The notes: generated by a model from the letters alone, not told the origin. A DNA stretch of 64,000 nt from a bacterium (GCA_030427705.1 JAUIBR010000001.1:186001-250000); one strand, 5' to 3'. Counted from the first letter of the stretch, positions 25,899 to 34,739 are shown. Made by a program: numbers and translations.

Positions 25899-26900
25899 AT
25901 GGCTCAGGCACAACCCTCGTCCGGTGTTGAAGAACTCAGGATTGAGCAAGTTTGGAATCACATCTCTCACGTAGTCACTGCCCCCGAATGGCAAATCTTT
26001 CGGCCGTTGATCGAGGAGATTCGTGAGCTAAAGAAGAAAAAGAACGTGGTAATCTTTGCGCATAACTACCAACCAGTAGAGGTGTTTTGGGGTGTTTCCG
26101 ACTTCCGAGGCGATTCATTGCAACTTGCTCAAATCGCTGCCCACAATCGATTCGAACGGGTGTTGATGGCGGGTGTGCATTTCATGGCAGAAACCGTGAA
26201 ATTGTTAAGCAATACGACTGAGGTCTGGATTCCGGCACCCGATGCCGGGTGTTCGCTCGCGGATTCGATCACCGCTGATGACGTGTTGAACCTTCGCCGC
26301 GAACACCCTGATGCTGGCATTGTGACGTACGTGAACACCTCGGCCGCAGTCAAAGCCGAGTGCGACATCACCTGCACTTCCTCCAATGTGGTGAAGATAG
26401 TTGAATCCGTACCTCAGCAAGAAGTTGTTCTGATTCCTGACCGCCACCTCGCGTCCTACGCTCAGGGTCACACGTCGAAAACCATCCACACGTGGCATGG
26501 ACAGTGTGATGTGCATGACATTTTCGCTGTTGATGATCTGAAGTACCTCCGGTGGACTCACCCAGGAATTCACGTCTTGGCTCACCCAGAGTGTCGTCCC
26601 GATGTCCAGACCTCTGCCGACTTCGTGGGTTCAACGAGTGCATTAGCGAACTATGTACACCAGCATCGTCCCAAGAAAGCTGCATTAATCACGGAGTGCA
26701 CAATGAGCGCAAATGTGGCAGCACAATGCCCTGAAGTCGAGTTCATTCAACCGTGTTCTCTCTGTCGACAAATGCGGAAAACTCGTTTGGAGACGATTAG
26801 GGACGCTCTGAAGAACGAGTCCCATGTGGTCGACATCCCAGATTCCGTGGCCCCACGGGCACGAGCGGCGATCGAAGCGATGTTAGCGGTGTCGACATGA
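25899..26900 (+). CDS. nadA: Quinolinate synthase
   Basis: A 333-residue 4Fe-4S enzyme that condenses iminoaspartate with dihydroxyacetone phosphate to quinolinate in NAD synthesis. The N-terminal KNVVIFAHNYQPVEV, SDSLQ-like GDSLQLAQ, AGVHFMAET and the C-terminal QPCSLCRQM are characteristic. Cysteines in GCSLAD, CDITCTSS, LAHPEC and PCSLC provide the cluster ligands. GGAGG precedes the ATG. It overlaps nadB by 4 nt (ATGA). Its location in a denitrification cluster with a palindromic box upstream is unusual. Confidence 0.93.
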   Translation: MAQAQPSSGVEELRIEQVWNHISHVVTAPEWQIFRPLIEEIRELKKKKNVVIFAHNYQPVEVFWGVSDFRGDSLQLAQIAAHNRFERVLMAGVHFMAETVKLLSNTTEVWIPAPDAGCSLADSITADDVLNLRREHPDAGIVTYVNTSAAVKAECDITCTSSNVVKIVESVPQQEVVLIPDRHLASYAQGHTSKTIHTWHGQCDVHDIFAVDDLKYLRWTHPGIHVLAHPECRPDVQTSADFVGSTSALANYVHQHRPKKAALITECTMSANVAAQCPEVEFIQPCSLCRQMRKTRLETIRDALKNESHVVDIPDSVAPRARAAIEAMLAVST

Positions 26901-28306
26901 ACGACTTGGATGTGCTGATCATTGGCGGAGGGTTTGCTGGGATTCTCACAGCCCTTCACTTATCTGGACTTCGTGTCGGATTGGTCCATCCAACGGTCAT
27001 TGGCCACAAGACCAGTTCAATGTTGGCACAGGGCGGGCTTGCCGCGCCCGTCTCCAAAGAAGATTCCGTAGAATCGCACATTCACGACACCATGACCGCG
27101 GGCGCGTATCACTCTGATGAAACCATCGTTCGTGAGATCATCTCCGCGGGTCAATTCGCTGTCCAAAAGCTGACGGAGTATGGTGTTCCATTCGAAACCA
27201 CAGAGGATGGAGAGTTCCAACTTAAACATGAAGCTGCCCATCAGCACCCAAGAGTCTTGAGTGTGTCTGACTCGCAAACCGGAAGGGCGTTGATGGCTGC
27301 GCTCTTACCGCACCTTCATGCATCCGGCGTCCAAACGCTGGAAGGTTGGACGGCGCACCAGCTCCTATCTTTGGACGGCGAAGTCTGTGGTGCGATCGTC
27401 GAGTGCCGCCAATCTCGATTGGTTTTACGTGCTCCGGTGGTGGTGCTCGCAACAGGTGGGGCGTGCGGCCTTTGGCGGACCTGCTCAGGCCCACCATCAG
27501 CTTGTGGTGAGGGGCTCTCGCTAGCTCACGCTGTTGGCGCCCATGTGCGCGATCTCGAGTTTGTGCAGTTCCATCCGACCTCAACGCAAGTGAACGGGCA
27601 AACGGTTCTGTTAACTGAGGCTTTGCGTGGAGCTGGTGCGGTCATCGTTGATCAGCGCGGCAATCGTGTCATGGAAGGCCAACACCACGACCTCGACCTT
27701 GCGCCACGTGATGAGGTAGCGCGTGTTGTCGATCAGTATCGTGTGCACAACGAACCTGTGTTTCTTGATGTGTCTGCGGTATCTGAACTCCCTACGCGCT
27801 TTTCTATCGCGAATGGCGTGGTTTCTGAAATTGATAGCAAGAGAATCCCGGTTCGTTGCTGCGCCCATTATCACATGGGCGGGGTCGCAACGGACCTCAA
27901 TGGTCAAACAAGCATTCCTGGATTGTGGGCGATTGGGGAAGTTGCAAGCACTCGTTTCCACGGGGCAAACAGACTGGCCAGCAATTCGCTATTGGAGATT
28001 GCAGTGATGGCGCCGCGAGCCGCCACCGATATTCGACGAAAACTTCGAAATCGGGAACTTTCTGCCGTCGGAGGCCCTTGCGTTTTTCGCAATCGAAGCG
28101 GCCCTTATCGAGAGGAGGGCCTCGAGTTAGTTCGGGCTTGGATGGATGAATACGCGGGGGTCCGACGTACGATACGCGGGCTTCAAACCCTTCGACACAG
28201 TCTCGGTACACTCACAACCACGCCCGCCGTTTCTACAGCACGCCTCATCACCGACGCGGCGCTTGCACGCAGACAGTCGTTGGGGGCGCATCACATTCAG
28301 CCATGA
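26897..28306 (+). CDS. nadB: L-aspartate oxidase
   Basis: A 469-residue flavoprotein that oxidises L-aspartate to iminoaspartate, using oxygen or, without oxygen, fumarate as acceptor. It shows the FAD-binding motif VLIIGGGFAG (about 6-15), QGGLAAP, the SDS-like HPRVLSVSD region, ATGGACG, HPTS, LLTEALRG, the active-site region MGGVATD and the end-of-domain NRLASNSLLE. It is shorter than typical NadB (about 530), with a reduced C-terminal helical domain. It is coupled to nadA by ATGA overlap. The palindromic box for hemY overlaps its stop codon. Confidence 0.92.
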   Translation: MNDLDVLIIGGGFAGILTALHLSGLRVGLVHPTVIGHKTSSMLAQGGLAAPVSKEDSVESHIHDTMTAGAYHSDETIVREIISAGQFAVQKLTEYGVPFETTEDGEFQLKHEAAHQHPRVLSVSDSQTGRALMAALLPHLHASGVQTLEGWTAHQLLSLDGEVCGAIVECRQSRLVLRAPVVVLATGGACGLWRTCSGPPSACGEGLSLAHAVGAHVRDLEFVQFHPTSTQVNGQTVLLTEALRGAGAVIVDQRGNRVMEGQHHDLDLAPRDEVARVVDQYRVHNEPVFLDVSAVSELPTRFSIANGVVSEIDSKRIPVRCCAHYHMGGVATDLNGQTSIPGLWAIGEVASTRFHGANRLASNSLLEIAVMAPRAATDIRRKLRNRELSAVGGPCVFRNRSGPYREEGLELVRAWMDEYAGVRRTIRGLQTLRHSLGTLTTTPAVSTARLITDAALARRQSLGAHHIQP

Positions 28307-28315
28307 TCTAGGTCA
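28304..28315. promoter_or_regulatory. Crp/Fnr-type box upstream of hemY
   Basis: TGATCTAGGTCA flanked by A and T; its first three bases are the nadB stop codon. It ends 55 bp before the hemY ATG. Confidence 0.65.
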
Positions 28316-28370
28316 TTCGATGCTCGCAGTTAGCACTTAGAATGCGGTCAGTCGTTGAGGTGGAGGGTTC

Positions 28371-29747
28371 ATGAAACGAGTTGCGGTCATCGGTGCCGGT
28401 ATTGCTGGTGCCAGTGCAGGATTCTTGCTTAAGAACGCTGGATACGAAGTCCAAGTCTACGAAGCGTCGAATCGATTGGGCGGTTGCATGGGAAGCTATA
28501 TCATCGATGGCTTCACCGTCGAACGTGGACCACACCTTTTCATGGACTCTAGTGGGTCACTTCGGCGCCTGGCTGACGCGTTGGGTATCGGTGACGAACT
28601 CAAGGAGGTGGGTGCGATAGCAAAACGCCGATATGTCGTGTGTGATGGAAACCTGACCGTGATTCCCACCAACCCACAAAGCATGTTTGCCACGCAAGCC
28701 CTTTCAACAAGCGGCAAACTACGCGCGGCTCTGGAACCCCTGATTCCAGCGCAAAAGAACACAGGATCCGAGAGTGTAGCGGATATCGTTCGACGCCGAT
28801 TTGGCGATGAGGTCTTGGCCAACCTCATCGATCCACTGATTTCTGCAACACAACTCGGGACTGCAGAAGACCTCTCATCTCGCTACGTGCTTCGGGGTTT
28901 GCGCGATCTTGAACAAAGTGATGGCTCTGTGATCATCGGGGGAATTCGATCGATGCGAAAGCGCGACCAAAATCCGAAAACCGTGGCATTTCCGAAGGGG
29001 TCATGGGTGGTATTGGAGGGGCTCCGAGAGGCGCTGAAACAAGAACTTCACCTCAATACCTTGGTGAGACGCGTGCGCCGACGTCGAGACGGGTATCAGA
29101 TTAGTTTTGGTTCAAACAGTGGAATCCACGTCGAGACTTTCGATCACGTTGTCCTCGCCGTCCCCGCATGGGCGTTGTCGTACATCGATTTTGATTTTGG
29201 CGACCGCACGTTAACGGGACTGTCTGGAGCAGGCAAGACCCCCTACGCCCCAGCAGCACTGGTGTCTCTCGGATTTGAGGCCGACCAAATCGAGCACCCT
29301 TTGGACGGATTCGGAATGCTCATTCCCTCGCGCGAACGACGACGCCTGTTGGCGACGATTTTTGCATCATCTGTCTTTCCTGACCGTGCCCCAAAGGGAA
29401 GCATACTGCTCACGTCTATCTTGGGAGGTACTCGACGACCATTTGATATCAGTCTATCAGACGAGACATTGGTGCGTCGGACTCAAGCCGATCTCTCCAA
29501 GATTCTTGGAATTGAAGCAAAACCCGTCTTCTCCCACGTCGCGCGGCAGGAACAAGCACTTGCGCAATGCGATCGAAATCACCATGAACGATTGACTGAC
29601 CTCAAGAACACGCTCGATAAACTGAGCGGCCTGAGTCTCATTTCCAATTTTGGCGGGAGCGCCTCTGTTCCGTGGCTTGTGCAGCAAGCCGAACAAATAC
29701 TGCACGACATCAAGTCCGGCAAAAACAACCGCCAATGTGCTACTTGA
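28371..29747 (+). CDS. hemY: Protoporphyrinogen oxidase, HemY type
   Basis: A 458-residue FAD protein for the last dehydrogenation before heme synthesis. The dinucleotide-binding motif (VIGAGIAGAS) is at the start. A family-typical segment, ESVADIVRRRFGDEVLANLIDPL, runs from about residue 133 (given here only as its key features: ESV, RRRFG, LIDPL). A conserved GG-rich end and a C-terminal SNFGGSASVPWLV also fit. HemY enzymes normally use oxygen, so control by a nitrate/NO-type box is notable. The end overlaps the Crp/Fnr gene by 8 nt. It probably supports heme supply for the many cytochromes here. Related amine-oxidase-family desaturases are a less likely alternative. Confidence 0.85.
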   Translation: MKRVAVIGAGIAGASAGFLLKNAGYEVQVYEASNRLGGCMGSYIIDGFTVERGPHLFMDSSGSLRRLADALGIGDELKEVGAIAKRRYVVCDGNLTVIPTNPQSMFATQALSTSGKLRAALEPLIPAQKNTGSESVADIVRRRFGDEVLANLIDPLISATQLGTAEDLSSRYVLRGLRDLEQSDGSVIIGGIRSMRKRDQNPKTVAFPKGSWVVLEGLREALKQELHLNTLVRRVRRRRDGYQISFGSNSGIHVETFDHVVLAVPAWALSYIDFDFGDRTLTGLSGAGKTPYAPAALVSLGFEADQIEHPLDGFGMLIPSRERRRLLATIFASSVFPDRAPKGSILLTSILGGTRRPFDISLSDETLVRRTQADLSKILGIEAKPVFSHVARQEQALAQCDRNHHERLTDLKNTLDKLSGLSLISNFGGSASVPWLVQQAEQILHDIKSGKNNRQCAT

Positions 29748-30441
29748 ATTGATCTGCGAGCTCTTCAAGCACCCCAAAGTCAACCACAAGAAAACCATCG
29801 CGTTCGGTCCTCAATGGACCTTCCTTGTTCCACTTGCTCATGATCCGAATGGCCGTTTCAACGCGAACGTTGATGAGCTCGGCGAGATCGCTACGTGACA
29901 GCGCGATCGGAATGTGGACTTGAACGCCTGTTTCCGTCTTTCTGCGAACGCCGAGCTTCTCCGAAAAACGAACAAACAGCATAGCCAATCGCTGCTCAGC
30001 ACTACCGGTCGTTAACTCATGAATACGTCGCACCAAATCTGAGTTGCGGATCATCATACTGTTGATGACCCCCTCCATCAGTGATCGGTTATCAGACAGC
30101 AAGGCAAAAAAGTGATCCCGGTAGATTTCCAACACCGTTGTGTCGTTTAGCGCGATCGCCCCTGCTGGATAACGTCCACGACGATACACGGCGATTTGCC
30201 CCACTGCATCACCTTCGTCAAACACCCCCAAGATAGTCTCACGCCCATCATTTCGATACTTCACGACCTTGACTTGGCCCTCGACAATGAAGGTAAAGTT
30301 GTGTGCCTCTTGTCCCTCTCGCCAGAGCTCATCGCCCCGCTCAAAATTCTTCCAGATAAAATGCGAAGTTAAGGGGGCCAAGACGTTTGAACTCACCCCC
30401 TCAAACATGGGTAAACCAAGAAGAGATTCTAGTTTGTCCAT
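29740..30441 (-). CDS. Crp/Fnr-family transcriptional regulator (DNR/NnrR-like)
   Basis: A 233-residue regulator: cyclic-nucleotide-binding-type beta-roll (about 1-120), dimer helix, and a winged helix at the C terminus (LSRSDLAELINVRVETAIR, about 184-202). It has no cysteine at all, so it cannot hold the Fe-S cluster of FNR; a DNR/NnrR-like NO or heme sensor is more likely. Against E. coli FNR the recognition helix keeps Glu and Arg but has Ile where FNR has Ser212. The palindromic boxes in this island are its probable targets, and one lies 23 bp upstream of its own start. It is convergent with hemY. Confidence 0.9.
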   Translation of the reverse strand: MDKLESLLGLPMFEGVSSNVLAPLTSHFIWKNFERGDELWREGQEAHNFTFIVEGQVKVVKYRNDGRETILGVFDEGDAVGQIAVYRRGRYPAGAIALNDTTVLEIYRDHFFALLSDNRSLMEGVINSMMIRNSDLVRRIHELTTGSAEQRLAMLFVRFSEKLGVRRKTETGVQVHIPIALSRSDLAELINVRVETAIRIMSKWNKEGPLRTERDGFLVVDFGVLEELADQFK

Positions 30442-30464
30442 AACTCACCGCTCAAAAGGTCAAC

Positions 30465-30476
30465 TGATCGAGATCA
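30465..30476. promoter_or_regulatory. Crp/Fnr-type box between the regulator and hemerythrin genes
   Basis: TGATCGAGATCA followed by T, 23 bp upstream of the regulator start (a position suited to autorepression) and 62 bp upstream of the hemerythrin gene (suited to activation). Confidence 0.7.
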
Positions 30477-30538
30477 TAGCATCCTCGAAGGTGGTTCGTA
30501 GAGTTGAATCAGTTCGGTAACCATGATGGAGAATGCCA

Positions 30539-31021
30539 ATGGAGCGTGCAAACCCGGAGTCACTGAGAGCGGATCTCGCACACGGTCACAGCCGAATAAT
30601 TTGGCTGATGGATGAATTAGATGCGCATCTCGAGGGTTTAGCATCTGACCCAACGGGGGCCGAGTTCATCGTAGAAGCGTTCCAGGCATATTGGACCCAG
30701 TTCAGCGATGACCTTCGCGAACACATTCGAGAAGAAGAACAGGACTTGTTCCCACTCGTGCGTCTTCATGCCACGGACTCCGATCTTTCGGGACTCCAAG
30801 GCCTTCAAGACGAGCATGCTCGACTCATTGGTGATCTTGACGCCTTTGACGTGATCGCAGACTCCTTTTTTGCGGCTCCGAAAGGCCAGAACGTGAGTCT
30901 TGTAGCCAAACTTCAGAACTTGATGGAATCTATTCGTGTGCATCTTGTTGAACACTCAAGGAACGAACGCCGATTCCTACGTGATGTTGAGACACGAATC
31001 GCAGACACCTGCCTAACCTAG
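30539..31021 (+). CDS. Hemerythrin-like domain protein
   Basis: A 160-residue helical protein of the hemerythrin/HHE family. Candidate di-iron ligands are seen in AHGHSRI, EHIREEEQDLFP, QDEHARL and HLVEHSRNE. Members bind oxygen or NO, or help repair iron centres. The ATG at 30539 is preferred because GGAG stands 7 nt upstream; an ATG at 30533 is also in frame. It precedes nnrS by 17 nt, so the two are probably co-transcribed from the shared palindromic box. A role in NO binding or protection is inferred from the context and from RIC (16079-16747). Confidence 0.8.
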   Translation: MERANPESLRADLAHGHSRIIWLMDELDAHLEGLASDPTGAEFIVEAFQAYWTQFSDDLREHIREEEQDLFPLVRLHATDSDLSGLQGLQDEHARLIGDLDAFDVIADSFFAAPKGQNVSLVAKLQNLMESIRVHLVEHSRNERRFLRDVETRIADTCLT

Positions 31022-31038
31022 CTCCACGATGACGCCCA

Positions 31039-32253
31039 ATGCCCACTTCAACCAAGAAGAGCATCGACCTTCTAGCTCCCGTTTCCAAAACCAATCCCCA
31101 GAAGGTTGTGCCTTTATGGAGCAAGGGGTTTCGCCCCCTTTTTGCCCTTGCGGCGTTACACGCTGTCCTGTTCCTTCCCATTTGGCTTCTCGCATATTCC
31201 GGCCGAATCGACATCGGATCCTACTGGATACCCTCCGTCTGGCATGGACACGAGATGGTGTATGGGTTCGTTCTTGCTGTTATTGGTGGCTTTCTTCTCA
31301 CTGCGGTTGGCAACTGGACAGGGCAGGAGACCGCGATCGGAAGGCCACTCATGGGGCTCTGCCTGCTGTGGTTAGTCGGTCGCCTCGGCGTTCTGGCCTC
31401 TAGTGTGGTGCCAGGTTGGCTCGTTGCCGTCCTCGATCTGTTATACGTACCAGCGCTGGCCGTTGCGATCGGCCGACCGCTGATTCGAACGAAGAACAAG
31501 CGCAATCTGATGTTCTTGGTGATTCTGACGGCGTTCTGGGCGACGAACCTCTGCATGCATCTCGACGCACTCGGCGTGCTCGAACACGTTGCATCGCGCG
31601 CTCTCATGTTCAGCGTGGACCTAACGTTGATCGTGACTCTGATCATAGGTGGACGGATTATCCCGTTGTTTACTCGCAATGCGACAAACCAAGCCAAGAT
31701 CCGGAAGAGCCCGTTCTTCGATCGGGCGGCGATCTTCCTAATGGTCGTGGTCATGGTCGCCTCGGCAACTGCCGCCGCCCCAGCCATTACGGGAACGGTA
31801 GCGGTCCTAGGCGGTCTTGTGGTTCTGCTCAGGATGCGATCCTGGGGATCCATTCATACAGTTCGACATCCTATTCTGTGGGTTCTTCATCTTGGGCATG
31901 CTTGGATTGGCATCGGCCTACTCTTGCGGGGTGCGGCAACCTTTGGCCTTGGCATTGCATTGACCTTCGCGGTGCACGTCCTCACCATCGGCGGCATCGG
32001 AACATTGATTATTGGTATGATTACTCGAGTTGCACGGGGCCATACCGGGCGAGCGCTCAACGTGACGAGACTTACCACATTTGCATACGTCCTTATCTCA
32101 TTCGCGGTGTTTAGTCGGGCGCTCATCCCCATGATAGTCCCAGATATGATCTGGACCGGATACATCGCCTCAGGCGTCGCGTGGAGTGTCGCATTTTTGA
32201 TCTACCTATGGCGATATCTACCCATCCTGGTTGCACCACGCGCGGATGCCTGA
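31039..32253 (+). CDS. nnrS: NnrS family heme-copper membrane protein
   Basis: A 404-residue protein with about twelve membrane helices, matching NnrS, a heme- and copper-containing protein that relieves nitrosative stress in denitrifiers. Typical features are LWSKGFRPLFALAALHA at the start, the WHGHEMVYGF motif (about residue 68), NWTGQ and HxFTIGG-like HVLTIGGIGTLIIGM. It lies downstream of the hemerythrin gene and convergent with a small heme-copper-like operon, ending 5 nt before it. The start codon lacks a strong ribosome binding site and could be placed slightly differently. Confidence 0.92.
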   Translation: MPTSTKKSIDLLAPVSKTNPQKVVPLWSKGFRPLFALAALHAVLFLPIWLLAYSGRIDIGSYWIPSVWHGHEMVYGFVLAVIGGFLLTAVGNWTGQETAIGRPLMGLCLLWLVGRLGVLASSVVPGWLVAVLDLLYVPALAVAIGRPLIRTKNKRNLMFLVILTAFWATNLCMHLDALGVLEHVASRALMFSVDLTLIVTLIIGGRIIPLFTRNATNQAKIRKSPFFDRAAIFLMVVVMVASATAAAPAITGTVAVLGGLVVLLRMRSWGSIHTVRHPILWVLHLGHAWIGIGLLLRGAATFGLGIALTFAVHVLTIGGIGTLIIGMITRVARGHTGRALNVTRLTTFAYVLISFAVFSRALIPMIVPDMIWTGYIASGVAWSVAFLIYLWRYLPILVAPRADA

Positions 32254-32258
32254 GTTAC

Positions 32259-32660
32259 TCACGTTGCTCCAAAGTTCTTGATGCGGGGCCATGCATGGAC
32301 CGCGAAGAACAAGAACGCCAATACTTCTAGGATCCAAACCACCGTATGGATGTGCAGATGAAACCAGCGAAACCCAATCGCAGTTAGGCTAGCGGCGTTT
32401 AAAGCGAGGATGCTTACAACCGCAAGCCAAGCACGTGGTCGCTCCCTCCCGAACCTAGGAAGCATCCAATAGGCGACGGCGATGATGATCTGAACAAACC
32501 AACCAAACAACATGATGTGAATGTGGACGTGCAGCAATCGCGAACCGACGCCATTAAGACCCACTGCCATGTCGATCATCATCAACATGCCCACCGTAAT
32601 CCCCACAACAAACCAACACAACGCTGCGCGAATCCCATAGATGGTCAATCTCGGCATCAT
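32259..32660 (-). CDS. Small heme-copper-like membrane protein, module B
   Basis: A 133-residue protein with four membrane helices. The segment HVHIHIMLFGW...VAYWMLPRFGR resembles helices II-III of NorB/CcoN-type subunit I, in which the first His binds the low-spin heme. The start at 32660 overlaps the upstream stop (ATGATG), giving tight coupling. It is a paralogue of the next upstream gene (32657-33070). Such four-helix modules lacking the rest of subunit I are not a family I can name. It could be a heme b electron carrier or a membrane sensor. Last gene of the operon. Confidence 0.62.
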   Translation of the reverse strand: MMPRLTIYGIRAALCWFVVGITVGMLMMIDMAVGLNGVGSRLLHVHIHIMLFGWFVQIIIAVAYWMLPRFGRERPRAWLAVVSILALNAASLTAIGFRWFHLHIHTVVWILEVLAFLFFAVHAWPRIKNFGAT

Positions 32661-33070
32661 GAGGGCTTCCCTTTCACACGCGGCCAGATATTGATAACAA
32701 ACGCCATCCCACCGAGCCACTGAAGAACCGCGGAAACAACCAGCAGCCACAGCCAAACATCGTTGGGCCAAAACACACGTGCGGGCTCAGCCACGGTCCT
32801 CAACAACAAACCGACGGAAAGTCCCCCAAGGGCGAACCAAGATAACCACTCGGCCCCACGTGGATTCGCCTTAGATGCTTTGGGGAATAGCCACAGAGCA
32901 ACTCCCACAATCATGTGGGTGACCCATCCCACCACGAACATGTGGACATGTGTTGGTAGCAGAATGGGAAGGAATTGTGCGCCCCCAAAGGTCATTATTG
33001 CACCAGCCACAAGAGCAAGCGCCAACCAGACCAAAGATATTTTGACGAACAAGCGGCTTATCGTGGGCAT
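32657..33070 (-). CDS. Small heme-copper-like membrane protein, module A
   Basis: A 137-residue protein with four helices. It carries THVHMFVVGWVTHMIVGVAL followed by WLFP, matching the paralogue downstream (H.H....GW...I..VA.W..P). The start at 33070 overlaps the end of the 390-residue gene by 13 nt. Two tandem modules followed by a larger relative suggest an assembled membrane heme complex. Placement at the end of a cytochrome c operon with a denitrification box supports a role in NO or nitrite metabolism; the reaction is unknown. Confidence 0.62.
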   Translation of the reverse strand: MPTISRLFVKISLVWLALALVAGAIMTFGGAQFLPILLPTHVHMFVVGWVTHMIVGVALWLFPKASKANPRGAEWLSWFALGGLSVGLLLRTVAEPARVFWPNDVWLWLLVVSAVLQWLGGMAFVINIWPRVKGKPS

Positions 33071-34230
33071 GAGCTTGGAATGGTGTGCTGGAAAAGGGGA
33101 AACCAACGAGCATTAATCCCAAGGTATATTGCCCCAACTGGCAGTACAGACGCCAGCGCAGTCACGACTAATCCTAGCTCGCGTGAAACGAACGATGGCC
33201 AAAGCCCTGTGGTGGGCAGAAGCGCCACCAATGCCAACACAACCATTGGCCTGACAAGTGAAGGGTTGATGTCTGTCGACCACCGCAACGAGATGTGTTC
33301 GACAAGGGTGATCGTCACGAAGCCCAAAAGCAGGACATGCAAATAGGGGATTCGGAGCCCAAGACCAAGGACTTCGGCGGCGCTTTCAGGATGAACAAGC
33401 ATCAACTTTCCACCACCCAATACCAACAGGAACGCCCGTGCCAGATGGTCGTTTACAGACGCCGCAAAATACAGCCCACCCAGTCCGATACACAACGCTG
33501 CTATAGCGCCGACTGGACGCAACGATTTGGGGACAAGGTCGATGGGGAGAAATGCCAAGAACTCAAATGGTGTCAGTACAATGATCATCCCCAACATGCA
33601 TTTGCTTGCGGCTTTCCACCGATCGCCGTTTGTGGTCAAAACGAGCCCCAACACGCCGATCATTAGAAAACCATCAACGTAAGTTGTTAGGAAGAACTCT
33701 ACCGCAGCGTGTTGGAGAAACATGTCTTTGTTACCCATGCCCGTCAACGCACCACGCGCCCAGGCGCCAAGCGATCCCAGAACCAATAGAAATATGGCCC
33801 CATCCCAAGCCCTTACTGCCAGCGCGTTTGTCGTGGTTTGAACCTCCCCCCGAATGCGAATCCAAGCGATCGCAAACGCATACCACGCGAACATGCTTAA
33901 GGTAGAAAAGATAATCGAGAGCGGAACTCTGGCCGACCCGATTTGAACGGGCTGATAGCCCGAAACCAAGAAACTTGGAAAACTCAAGAGCCCAAGTACC
34001 AGCATGGCCCGTAGGAAGACTCGAATCTTAGGGTCGGGTGTTGCGTTCGATGCAATTAACGCGGCCAAGGCGGGTGTCACCCAGCTGAACAACATCAAAT
34101 GGGAATGAGCCCGGCGAAGGTTTGAAAGATCCAGAGTCTCAAAACCCACCAACCCGGCTCCCGCCATGCGTAGAACAACGCCAGCGATCGCCGCCAAGAG
34201 GAAACACCAAAGGGCGGCTCGAACCTCCAT
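33058..34230 (-). CDS. Polytopic heme-copper/NnrS-like membrane protein
   Basis: A 390-residue protein with about eleven to twelve membrane helices. It has AHSHLMLFSW near residue 30, which parallels the HxH...GW motif of its two small neighbours and NnrS HGHEMVYGF. Later helices bear possible ligands: LQHAAVEFFLTTYVDG, LMLVHPE, and PYLHVLLLGFV...VEHISL. It overlaps the next gene by 13 nt. The ATG at 34230 is chosen over 34293, which would overlap the cytochrome gene. It is probably a divergent heme- or copper-binding relative of NnrS or subunit I. No function can be assigned. Confidence 0.68.
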   Translation of the reverse strand: MEVRAALWCFLLAAIAGVVLRMAGAGLVGFETLDLSNLRRAHSHLMLFSWVTPALAALIASNATPDPKIRVFLRAMLVLGLLSFPSFLVSGYQPVQIGSARVPLSIIFSTLSMFAWYAFAIAWIRIRGEVQTTTNALAVRAWDGAIFLLVLGSLGAWARGALTGMGNKDMFLQHAAVEFFLTTYVDGFLMIGVLGLVLTTNGDRWKAASKCMLGMIIVLTPFEFLAFLPIDLVPKSLRPVGAIAALCIGLGGLYFAASVNDHLARAFLLVLGGGKLMLVHPESAAEVLGLGLRIPYLHVLLLGFVTITLVEHISLRWSTDINPSLVRPMVVLALVALLPTTGLWPSFVSRELGLVVTALASVLPVGAIYLGINARWFPLFQHTIPSSCPR

Positions 34231-34258
34231 CGAGTATCCGGTGTCCTGGCACACTAGT

Positions 34259-34654
34259 TCACCCTTCGCTCTCCAAGTACGCAACGATATCACGTACTTC
34301 TGCCTCTGTTAGATTTAGATTTGGCATCGGGGTCTTGTTGTACTCTTCAAACAGCTTCTTTGCGGCAGCGTCTGTTTGCACCATCTTGTCGGGCGACTGA
34401 ATCATCTTCGTTACCCAGTCTTTTCCACGCTTGGCGACAACTCCCTTAAGAGGTGGGCCAACCATTTTCTTGTCCATCTGGTGGCATGCGTTGCAGGTCT
34501 TTGCGGTAAAGAGTTTCTTACCATTTGCCACATCGCCTGAAGCGACCTGCTTGGAGGCGGCACCTCCCTTGGAAGCAGACTCTGCTTTCTTGCTGCATCC
34601 AACTCCAAAAACCAAAGACATACCGACGAGGGTGAGAACTATGAGGTTGCGCAT
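34259..34654 (-). CDS. c-type cytochrome lipoprotein
   Basis: A 131-residue monoheme cytochrome c. It has a lipoprotein signal (FGVGC, Cys about 20), a Lys/Ala linker, a heme motif CNACH (about residue 54) and a C-terminal TPMPNLNLTEAEVRDIVAYL that supplies the axial Met. The ATG at 34654 gives a normal signal peptide; an upstream ATG adds 13 residues. It is first in an operon with three heme-copper-like membrane proteins and has a palindromic box 65 bp upstream. It likely donates electrons to those proteins, to NirK or to the CuA enzyme. Confidence 0.9.
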   Translation of the reverse strand: MRNLIVLTLVGMSLVFGVGCSKKAESASKGGAASKQVASGDVANGKKLFTAKTCNACHQMDKKMVGPPLKGVVAKRGKDWVTKMIQSPDKMVQTDAAAKKLFEEYNKTPMPNLNLTEAEVRDIVAYLESEG

Positions 34655-34719
34655 TTCTGAACTCCGAAAAAAGAAGACACGAATCGACCTCATCGTAATC
34701 GTGATTCATGCCTCGGTTA

Positions 34720-34731
34720 TGATCGAGATCA
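34720..34731. promoter_or_regulatory. Crp/Fnr-type box upstream of the cytochrome c operon
   Basis: TGATCGAGATCA, preceded by A, 65 bp upstream of the start at 34654; same core as the copy at 30465. Confidence 0.7.
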
Positions 34732-34739
34732 CCAAACCA

